Assembly: GCF_039503195.1 (NCBI RefSeq)
Contig: NZ_JBCJKP010000001.1
Span: 1,550,001-1,614,000 of the forward strand
Origin: Streptomyces mirabilis
GTDB lineage: Bacteria; Actinomycetota; Actinomycetes; Streptomycetales; Streptomycetaceae
Reading direction: 5' to 3'
Length of the DNA stretch: 64,000 nt
Shown here: positions 57,640 to 64,000 of the stretch, in pieces
Position numbering within the stretch: the first letter of the stretch is position 1
Layout: each line of letters opens with the position of its first letter
Made by a program: the position numbers and the translations under genes
Notes under the pieces: generated by a model
What the model was told of the DNA's origin: nothing
The model's input: the letters and a program-made list of their open reading frames with translations, nothing else
Databases searched by the model: none

Positions 57640-58479
57640 GTGGAAACCAGCGGCAATGATGGTCGCCAACCTCTTGCCTTCCCGCTCCTCAAGGGGCAGA
57701 AGGCGCTGGTGACGGGTGCGAATTCCGGCATCGGCAAGGCCACGGCCATCGGCCTCGGCCGGGTGGGCGCCGACGTGGTGGTGAACTACGTGTCCGGGCG
57801 GGACGCCGCGGAAGAGGTCGTACGCGAGATCGAGGGCTTCGGAGTGCGCGCCTACGCGCACGAGGCGGACGTGTCGCAGGAGAACCAGGTCGTCGACATG
57901 GTGTCCCGCATGGTCGAGGAGTTCGGGACCATCGACATCATGGTGGCGAACGCCGGGCTCCAGCGCGACGCCGCCGTCACCGAGATGACCACGGCCCAGT
58001 GGCAGAAGGTGCTGGACGTCAATCTGACCGGACAGTTCCTGTGTGCCCGCGAAGCGACCAAGGAGTTCCTGCGGCGAGGCGTCGTCCCCGAGGTCTCCCG
58101 TTCGGCCGGGAAGATCATCTGCATGAGTTCGGTCCACCAGATCATCCCGTGGGCGGGTCATGTGAACTACGCGTCGTCCAAGGGCGGGGTGCAGATGCTC
58201 ATGGCGACCCTCGCGCAGGAGCTCGCGCCGCAGGGGATCCGGGTGAACGCCATCGCCCCGGGCGCGATTCGCACGCCCATCAACCGCGACGCCTGGGACA
58301 CCCCCGAGGCCGAGGCCGACCTCCTCCGGCTCATCCCCTACCGCCGCGTGGGCGACCCGGACGACATCGCGAACGCGGTGGCGGCGCTCGCGTCCGACCT
58401 CTTCGACTACGTCGTGGGCACCACGATCTACGTGGACGGCGGAATGACGCTGTTCCCCGGTTTCGCCACCGGCGGCTGA
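57640..58479 (+). CDS. Short-chain dehydrogenase/reductase (glucose 1-dehydrogenase-like)
   Basis: A 279-residue classical SDR: cofactor motif TGANSGIGKA (about residues 26-35), NAG at about 104-106, catalytic Ser in SSVHQII and YASSKGG (Tyr-x-x-x-Lys) and the C-terminal YVDGGMTLFPGF typical of glucose 1-dehydrogenase-like enzymes. GTG 57640 has AGGGAG six bases upstream; the upstream ATG at 57607 has no ribosome binding site and falls in a direct repeat. With gluconokinase encoded further down the same strand, oxidation of glucose to gluconate is conceivable. Confidence 0.88.
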   Translation: METSGNDGRQPLAFPLLKGQKALVTGANSGIGKATAIGLGRVGADVVVNYVSGRDAAEEVVREIEGFGVRAYAHEADVSQENQVVDMVSRMVEEFGTIDIMVANAGLQRDAAVTEMTTAQWQKVLDVNLTGQFLCAREATKEFLRRGVVPEVSRSAGKIICMSSVHQIIPWAGHVNYASSKGGVQMLMATLAQELAPQGIRVNAIAPGAIRTPINRDAWDTPEAEADLLRLIPYRRVGDPDDIANAVAALASDLFDYVVGTTIYVDGGMTLFPGFATGG

Positions 58480-58523
58480 AGCGCGGGGCCCCTCAGCCAT
58501 CCCGTACGAACCACCGAGGTCAT

Positions 58524-59978
58524 GTGAACAGCGCAGTCGAGCACCTTCTCGCGGACGGCCCACCACAACTCCTCCCGGCCCGGGAGCTGATGGCCTTCAC
58601 CCTGGCCTCGCACATCCTGCTCGTACCCTTCGGCGTGGCGCTGCCCGCCATCACGCTCCTCATGCACTACCGCGGGCTGCGCAAGGGCGACGCCGTCGCC
58701 CTGCTCCTCGCACGGCGCTGGTCGGCGGTCATGGCCGTCCAGTTCGCGATCGGCATCGTGACGGGCACCGTGCTGTCCTTCGAGTTCGGTCTGCTGTGGC
58801 CGGGGATGATGGGCCGGTGGGGCGATGTCTTCGGCCTCGGCTTCGGGATCGAGGCCTGGGCGTTCTTCCTCGAGGCGATCCTCATCGCCCTCTACCTGTA
58901 CGGCTGGCGCAGGCTCAAGCCGTGGACGCACTTCTGGCTCGGCCTGCCGCTGCCGCTGGCCGCCCTGATGGGGGCGTTCGGCATCGTGGCCGCGAACGCC
59001 TGGATGAACACCCCGCGCGGCTTCACTCTCGACGCCTCCGGCAAGCCGGTGCACGTCAATGTGCGGCAGGCGGTCTTCACACCGATGTTCGGCCCCGAGT
59101 ACTGGCACTTCGTGGTCGGCGTGGTCCTGACCGCCGGATACGTCGTCGCCGGGGTGTACGCGGTCGGCCTGCTGCGCGGTCGCCGGGACCGCTACCACCG
59201 GCTCGGCTTCACCTTGCCGTTCACCGTCGCCGCGATCCTCACCCCCGTGCAGTTCGTGCTGGGGGACTCCATCGCCCGCTCCGTCTTCCACGAGCAGCCC
59301 GTGAAGTTCGCGGCCACCGAGCTGGTGTGGAAGACCGACACCCACGTACCGGAGTACCTCTTCGGGCGTCTGCACGCCGACGGGTCGGTCTCCGGCGGGA
59401 TCAAGGTCCCCCAACTGGACTCGATCCTCGCCGGATTCAGACCGTCCACCGAGGTGACCGGCCTGACATCGGTCCCGGCGAGCGACCGCCCGACGGTGAT
59501 CCAGGCCACCATCGCCCACTGGGCGTTCGACATCATGGTGACCGTCGGAAGCCTGCTCGTGCTGCTCGCGCTCTGGTACGGCTGGTGCCGGCTGCGACGT
59601 CGTGAACTGCCCCGGTCGCCCTGGTTCCTGCGGTGTGCCGCCCTCGCCGGCGCCGCCTGTCTGCTGACCGTGGAGTGCGGCTGGATCACGACCGAGGTGG
59701 GCCGGCAGCCCTGGATCGTCTACCAGAACATGCGGGTCTCGGAGGCGGTCACGGGCACCCGCGCCGCGTCCCTGTGGACGATGTTCGGCATCGTCGCGGT
59801 GGTCTACGTCCTCGCTTTCGGTTCCTTCCTGACCGTCCTCGTGAAGATGAGCCACCGCTGGCGGCTGGCCGACGAGGGCGCGCCCGCGGGTGCCGCCGCC
59901 GGGGATCTGGAGGGCGACACTCCGTACGGGCCCCGCCCGTTGTCGACCACCGCGAGCGGGGACAGGGGAGACGAATGA
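58524..59978 (+). CDS. cydA: Cytochrome bd ubiquinol/menaquinol oxidase subunit I
   Basis: A 484-residue integral membrane oxidase subunit with about nine helices. The heme b595 ligand His30 is in LASHILLVPFG; GIEAWAFFLEAILIALYLYG carries the conserved Glu residues, and TTEVGRQPWIVYQNMR is the GRQPW quinol/heme signature. The Q-loop between helices 6 and 7 is short, as in cyanide-insensitive-type and Gram-positive enzymes. It reduces O2 to water with high affinity. GTG start with GAGG upstream; it overlaps cydB by ATGA. Confidence 0.94.
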   Translation: MNSAVEHLLADGPPQLLPARELMAFTLASHILLVPFGVALPAITLLMHYRGLRKGDAVALLLARRWSAVMAVQFAIGIVTGTVLSFEFGLLWPGMMGRWGDVFGLGFGIEAWAFFLEAILIALYLYGWRRLKPWTHFWLGLPLPLAALMGAFGIVAANAWMNTPRGFTLDASGKPVHVNVRQAVFTPMFGPEYWHFVVGVVLTAGYVVAGVYAVGLLRGRRDRYHRLGFTLPFTVAAILTPVQFVLGDSIARSVFHEQPVKFAATELVWKTDTHVPEYLFGRLHADGSVSGGIKVPQLDSILAGFRPSTEVTGLTSVPASDRPTVIQATIAHWAFDIMVTVGSLLVLLALWYGWCRLRRRELPRSPWFLRCAALAGAACLLTVECGWITTEVGRQPWIVYQNMRVSEAVTGTRAASLWTMFGIVAVVYVLAFGSFLTVLVKMSHRWRLADEGAPAGAAAGDLEGDTPYGPRPLSTTASGDRGDE

Positions 59979-61024
59979 TCGAGGACGTCGTCGCCTGGGT
60001 GCTGCTGGTGGCGGTGGCCGCCTACGCGTGTGCCGGTGGCACGGACTACGGTGCCGGATTCTGGGACCTCGTCGCGGGCGGCGCCGAACGCGGCAAGCGC
60101 CCGAGGTGGCTCATCGACCACGCCATGGAACCCGTGTGGGAGACCAACAACGTCTGGCTCATCTTCGTCCTGGTCATCATGTGGACCGGGTTCCCGGTCC
60201 TGTTCCAGACGGTCTTCTCCGCCATGTGGCTCCCGCTGGCACTCGCGGCCGTGGGACTCGTCCTGCGCGGTGCCGGCTTCGCCCTGCGCAAGCCCGCGCG
60301 GCGCCTCACCCGGCGCAGGGTCTACGGCGCCGTCTTCGCCGTCTCCTCGCTGCTGACCCCCTTCTTCCTCGGCGCGGCGGTCGGGGGCATCGCCACGGGC
60401 CGGGTGGCTCCCGGTACACAGGCGTCCGGCGACGCCTGGTCCAACGGGACCTCCGTGATCGCCGGCCTGCTCACCGTCGCCGCGACCGCCTTCCTCGGGG
60501 CGGTGTTCCTGACCGCCGACGCCCGCCGCTTCGACGCCCCCGACCTCGTCGGCTACTTCCGGCTGCGGGCCTGGTGCACTCTCGTCGTCCTCGCCGTGCT
60601 GGCGATCGTCGGCCTCGCCGTGACCCACGACGACGCGCCCTACGTCCACGACGGGCTGACCGGCGGAGTCGGTCTCGTCCTCGTGCTCATCGCCGTCGTC
60701 AGCGCGTTGGCCACCGCCTGGCTGCTGTACCGCGTCGCGACGGGATGGGCGAGGGTCACCGCGATCGGCAGCGTGGCCCTCGTCGTCGTGGCCTGGGGAC
60801 TGGCCCAGCGTCCCTACCTCATCCCCACGTCACTGACCGTGTCCGAGGCGGCCGGCGCGTCGACGACGCTGCGCTGGCTGATGCTGGTCTCGATCATCGC
60901 GGTGGTGCTCGTGGGGCCGCCGCTCGTCCTGCTCTACCGGCTGGACACCCGCGGGGCGCTCCAGCCCCTCACCGAGGCGGACCTGCGGCAGACGGCACCA
61001 GGCCGGGAACCCGAGAATCCGTGA
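59975..61024 (+). CDS. cydB: Cytochrome bd oxidase subunit II
   Basis: A 349-residue membrane protein with about eight helices and the conserved N-terminal GGTDYGAGFWDL and EPVWETNNVWLIFVLVIMW motifs. It pairs with CydA in the terminal oxidase. It starts inside the cydA stop (ATGA) and its stop overlaps the gluconokinase start (GTGA). The cydC/cydD transporter genes that often accompany cydAB are not in this window. Confidence 0.94.
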   Translation: MIEDVVAWVLLVAVAAYACAGGTDYGAGFWDLVAGGAERGKRPRWLIDHAMEPVWETNNVWLIFVLVIMWTGFPVLFQTVFSAMWLPLALAAVGLVLRGAGFALRKPARRLTRRRVYGAVFAVSSLLTPFFLGAAVGGIATGRVAPGTQASGDAWSNGTSVIAGLLTVAATAFLGAVFLTADARRFDAPDLVGYFRLRAWCTLVVLAVLAIVGLAVTHDDAPYVHDGLTGGVGLVLVLIAVVSALATAWLLYRVATGWARVTAIGSVALVVVAWGLAQRPYLIPTSLTVSEAAGASTTLRWLMLVSIIAVVLVGPPLVLLYRLDTRGALQPLTEADLRQTAPGREPENP

Positions 61025-61581
61025 CCGGGGCCGGAGGCGGCGAAGGGTGCGGGAAAACGCCCCCCATCATGGTGGTCCTGGGCGTGTCGGGATCCGGGAA
61101 GACCACCTTCGGCCAAGCGGTCGCCCTGGAGTTCGGCCTGGCGTTCGTCGAGGGCGACGACTTCCATCCCGCGGCGAACCTCGCGAAGATGACCGCGGGC
61201 CACGCCCTGGACGACGCCGACCGCGCGCCCTGGCTGCGTGCCCTCTCCGACCGCATCCGTCGCTCCGCCGAGGCCCACGAGGGACTGGTCGTCGCCTGTT
61301 CGGCCCTCAAGCGCGCCTATCGCGACGAGTTCCGGGAGGCCGGGGGGCCGGCGTTGCGGTACCTGTACCTCGCCCTGGACCGGGCGACGGCCCGGGACCG
61401 TGTGTCCCGGCGCACCGGCCACTTCATGCCCGCCCGCCTGGTCGACTCGCAGTTCGAGACACTGGAGCCGCTGGAGCGGGACGAGCCGGGCATGACCCTG
61501 GATGCCACGGCCGACCTGCCGATGAACCTCGCCCGGGTGCGGGCCGGCGTCGAGCGCTGCGCCGGGCGCCCGGGCCCCTGA
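61021..61581 (+). CDS. Gluconokinase, GntK/IdnK type
   Basis: A 186-residue kinase: P-loop LGVSGSGKTTFG (about residues 20-31), GDDFHPAANLAKMTAGHALD (substrate region), ACSALKRAYRD and SRRTGHFMP, all hallmarks of thermoresistant gluconokinase, which makes 6-phosphogluconate. GTG 61021 overlaps the cydB stop; an internal ATG at 61069 gives a more usual N-terminus, and the true start is uncertain. Coupling to cytochrome bd links sugar-acid phosphorylation with respiration, an unusual arrangement. Confidence 0.87.
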   Translation: MTGAGGGEGCGKTPPIMVVLGVSGSGKTTFGQAVALEFGLAFVEGDDFHPAANLAKMTAGHALDDADRAPWLRALSDRIRRSAEAHEGLVVACSALKRAYRDEFREAGGPALRYLYLALDRATARDRVSRRTGHFMPARLVDSQFETLEPLERDEPGMTLDATADLPMNLARVRAGVERCAGRPGP

Positions 61582-61643
61582 CGGATCAGGCACTCACGGG
61601 TACGGCGCCGATGCCTCCCGAACGCGCGGGCGGCGGCCGTGTG

Positions 61644-62093
61644 CTACTCCGTCGCGTCCAGCGCGGCCAGCACGGCGGGCACCGGGATGCGCCCGGAGGC
61701 GACCAGTTGCGCACCGCCGCGGCGCAGGGCGGTGGCGAAGGGAGCGGCCCACAGGTTCTCGTAGACCAGGATTCCGGCCGAGTTGCCGGGCTCCAGGGCG
61801 CTGCCCGCTTCTTCGATGTCGTCCTCGCCCAGCAGGCCGGAGGAGGCGCCCTCGAAAACGGCGAGGTCGAGGGCTCCGTCGCCGGTGAAGTCGGCGATCT
61901 CCATGCCGACCACGGATCCGTCCTCCTCCTTCCTGACAAACATCAGATCGAGGATCCGGATGACGCCGCGGTCCACCAGGTCGACCAGCAGGGGAAGGCC
62001 TTCGCCGGTCATGCGGTTGCCGGGAAACTCGACAACTATGTAGTCGATCGGGCCCATTTCGGCGAATTCATCGCTCACGGCGGAATCGCTCAC
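61644..62093 (-). CDS. DUF6325 family protein
   Basis: A 149-residue acidic soluble protein with the family-typical GPIDYIVVEFPGNRMTGEGL at the N-terminus and the IRILDLMFVRKEEDG segment; the C-terminal part has GILVYENLWAAPFATALRR. Members occur widely in actinomycetes; function unknown. It may interact with small SHOCT proteins, which often neighbour it. The GTG start is preceded by GGGGTGAAG. Confidence 0.85.
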   Translation of the reverse strand: MSDSAVSDEFAEMGPIDYIVVEFPGNRMTGEGLPLLVDLVDRGVIRILDLMFVRKEEDGSVVGMEIADFTGDGALDLAVFEGASSGLLGEDDIEEAGSALEPGNSAGILVYENLWAAPFATALRRGGAQLVASGRIPVPAVLAALDATE

Positions 62094-62265
62094 GGCTTCA
62101 CCCCTGGGTGGTCATGGAGTTTCCCCTGTCCCCGAATGCCTGCGCATCGACGGGGCCGGAATTCCATTGCAGCATCGGACGGAAGGCGCCGCACCTCGGT
62201 GCGGCGTTCACCCGCCGGGCCGGTTCCGGGTCGCGGGATCGGATCCGTACGCCTCTGCTGTAACC

Positions 62266-63669
62266 ATGACGAGCAGCCCGCCTCCATCGGACCCGGACCG
62301 GAAGCCCCCAGAACCGTCCGGCGAGCAGCGGCTCTCGGCGCGGGAGCGCAACGAGCTGGACGAGCTGCGGCACCGGGTGAGCGCTCTGGAGACCGGGGGG
62401 CCGTCGCGGGCCGCGCGGCACCACTGGCTCCGCTCGACGGGTTCGGTCCTGCTGATTCTCCTCGCCTCGCTGCTGTCGCTGCTGGCCGTCGTCGCGGTCT
62501 GGGCGAACAGCATCGTCCGGGACACGGACCGCTATGTCGCCACCGTGGGGCCGTTGGCGAGCGATCCGGATGTGCAGAAGGCGGTCACCAACCGGGTCAC
62601 CACCGCCGTCCTCGCGCAGATCGACGTGGACGCGCTGGTCAAGGATCTGGAACGGGCGGCGTCGGAGAAGGGTGCCCCGCCAAGGGCGGCCAAGCTGCTC
62701 GGCGACCTGAGCGGCCCGATCACCAGCGGTCTGAAGAGTCTGGTCGGCGACACCGTGCAGCGGGTGGTCTCCAGCAAGGCCTTCGAGACCGTCTGGGTGG
62801 ACGCCAACCGCCGGGCCCACAGCGCGCTGGACAAGGCTCTCACGGGCAACGCCACCGGTGCGGTGTCCGCCAAGAACGGTCAGGTCACCATCGACGTGGC
62901 GCCGATCGTGGCCCAGGTCAAGGACCGGCTGGTCAGCGCCGGCTTCAAACCGGCCGCTCGGATCCCGGCCGTCCACACGGACTTCGTGGTGTTCGCGTCG
63001 AAGGACGTCGGCAAGATCAAGACGTATCTGCGGGTGCTGGACATCATAGGCGGCTGGCTCCCCGTCATCGCCGTGCTCATCGCCGCCGCGGGCGTGTATC
63101 TGGCCACCGACCGTCGCCGGGCCCTGATCGGGGCCGCGCTCGGGGTGTTCGCCGCCATGGTCGTGCTCGGCATCGTCCTGGCCGTCGCGCGGGCGGTCTA
63201 TCTCGACCATATGCCCGTCGGGACGTCCGAGGACGCCGCCGCCACGGTGTTCGACTCCCTGGTCAGGTTCCTGCGCGCCGGTGTTCGCGCGGTCGGCGCG
63301 CTCGCGCTCGTGACGGCCGCAGGCGCCTTCCTCATCGGGCCGTCCCGGATCGCCGCCTTGATCCGTACGGGCTGTCGCAGGGGCATCGGCGCCCTGCGCG
63401 ACGTCGCCGTGTCGGCGGGGCTCCCGCTGGGTCCGGTCGGCCGGTTCGTGCACCGCTTCAAGCGGTGGATCGGCGCCGCGATCCTGGCGGTCGCCGCGAT
63501 CGTGCTGTTCACCTGGAGTTACCCGACCACGTGGGTCGTGGTGTGGACCGTGGTGATCGTGCTGGTCGCCTTCGCGATCCGCGAGTTCCTGGACACCGGC
63601 GCTCCGTCGGCCGCGGTCGGTTCGACGCCGTCTCCTCCGGCGCCGTCCGCCCCTACGCCGTCCGCCTGA
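62266..63669 (+). CDS. Multi-pass membrane protein of unknown function
   Basis: A 467-residue protein: a Pro/Arg-rich, partly coiled-coil cytoplasmic N-terminus (LSARERNELDELRHRVSALE, about 22-41), a first helix (about 58-82), an extracytoplasmic domain of about 190 residues (DTDRYVATVGPLASDPDVQK start), then four to five helices (about 262-282, 288-312, 340-362, 405-445) and a Pro/Ser tail. Streptomyces carry several such proteins without assigned function. No ribosome binding site is visible before the ATG, so translation may be leaderless. Confidence 0.8.
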   Translation: MTSSPPPSDPDRKPPEPSGEQRLSARERNELDELRHRVSALETGGPSRAARHHWLRSTGSVLLILLASLLSLLAVVAVWANSIVRDTDRYVATVGPLASDPDVQKAVTNRVTTAVLAQIDVDALVKDLERAASEKGAPPRAAKLLGDLSGPITSGLKSLVGDTVQRVVSSKAFETVWVDANRRAHSALDKALTGNATGAVSAKNGQVTIDVAPIVAQVKDRLVSAGFKPAARIPAVHTDFVVFASKDVGKIKTYLRVLDIIGGWLPVIAVLIAAAGVYLATDRRRALIGAALGVFAAMVVLGIVLAVARAVYLDHMPVGTSEDAAATVFDSLVRFLRAGVRAVGALALVTAAGAFLIGPSRIAALIRTGCRRGIGALRDVAVSAGLPLGPVGRFVHRFKRWIGAAILAVAAIVLFTWSYPTTWVVVWTVVIVLVAFAIREFLDTGAPSAAVGSTPSPPAPSAPTPSA

Positions 63670-64000
63670 CCTCGCGCCGGTGCCGGCGTTCGCCCACCCG
63701 CCGCCAGATCGCCCGCTGGCACTTGAGCGTGCCGGTCCCGACCACGATCAGTACGACGATGTTGAGCAGGAGTTGGAGCAGCGACCCCCAGGCCTCGTCC
63801 CAGCTGGCGAACGCGCACGAGACCCCGATGTCGGCCCCGGCCGGGACGGTGGTCACCGAGATGAAGACGCCGAGGAGAGCGCTGGTCCGGGCCTCGGCCA
63901 GCGAGACGATGCCGACGACGCCGGCCAGCACCGCCACCACGACCGAGAAGAAGTTGGGGGTGTTGATCAGATTCGACACGGGCCTGACACCCAGTTCGAA
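63653..64000 (-). CDS. DUF389 family membrane protein, C-terminal part (runs off the window)
   Basis: The frame is open to the window edge and its 5' end lies outside. Visible are about 115 residues with ELGVRPVSNLINTPNFFSVV, VVGIVSLAEARTSALLGVFI, VTTVPAGADIGVSCAFASWD and a further helix, which are signatures of DUF389 (TIGR00341-like) transmembrane proteins. Function unknown. It overlaps the 3' end of the preceding convergent gene by 17 bp. Confidence 0.85.
   Translation of the reverse strand, partial: FELGVRPVSNLINTPNFFSVVVAVLAGVVGIVSLAEARTSALLGVFISVTTVPAGADIGVSCAFASWDEAWGSLLQLLLNIVVLIVVGTGTLKCQRAIWRRVGERRHRREVRRTA

Noticed and set aside
57607..57640. Longer SDR start at ATG 57607
   Set aside because: No ribosome binding site, and the codon falls in a direct repeat; GTG 57640 has AGGGAG at proper distance.

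Overview
The window is a very GC-rich actinomycete chromosome segment, almost certainly Streptomyces. The evidence is the codon bias, the GTG/TTG starts, a conservon (histidine kinase, Roadblock, DUF742, GTPase), many TetR/ROK/DeoR/AraC regulators, and a rare TTA codon in a secondary-metabolism gene. I found no rRNA, tRNA, CRISPR array or transposase.

Layout. 1-1100: low-complexity DNA. 1.1-6.9 kb: a RsbW-type ATPase, a SHOCT/ABC-ATPase/FtsX-permease operon, a divergent TetR gene with a clear operator, a DUF4865 gene and a truncated phosphotriesterase remnant. 6.9-12.1 kb: ROK regulator, AlkB, RlmG/RsmC-like methyltransferase, AraC regulator divergent from a PhyH-type dioxygenase and a small partner. 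12.1-16.9 kb: class II aldolase, SIS isomerase and DeoR regulator, then a secreted GH92 mannosidase that looks cut short. 17.2-25.4 kb: an OpuC-like osmoprotectant ABC transporter whose binding-protein gene is separated from the ATPase/permease genes by a convergent conservon.

26.3-46.8 kb is the centrepiece, a minus-strand biosynthetic operon. It holds a fatty acyl-AMP ligase, a 4,654-residue polyketide synthase (ACP-[KS-AT-DH-KR-ACP]x2-C-FkbH), a carrier protein and thioester reductase that read as one protein interrupted by a frameshift in a C7 run, and two alpha/beta hydrolases. C-FkbH-carrier-reductase copies the order of an NRPS C-A-T-R termination module, with an FkbH glyceryl-loading domain in place of adenylation. 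I infer that a fatty acid is activated, extended by two (probably methyl-branched, unsaturated) units, joined to a glyceryl thioester and released by reduction, giving an O-acyl-glyceraldehyde or glycerol lipid. The ligase carries a TTA codon, so bldA control is likely.

47.1-55.6 kb: two more alpha/beta hydrolases, a CitAB/DcuSR-type two-component system, and a divergent nitrate/taurine-type ABC transporter with two paralogous binding proteins. 55.6-64 kb: DUF427, SHOCT and small membrane proteins, an SDR, cytochrome bd (cydAB) overlapping a gluconokinase, DUF6325, a multi-pass membrane protein, and a DUF389 protein that runs off the right edge.
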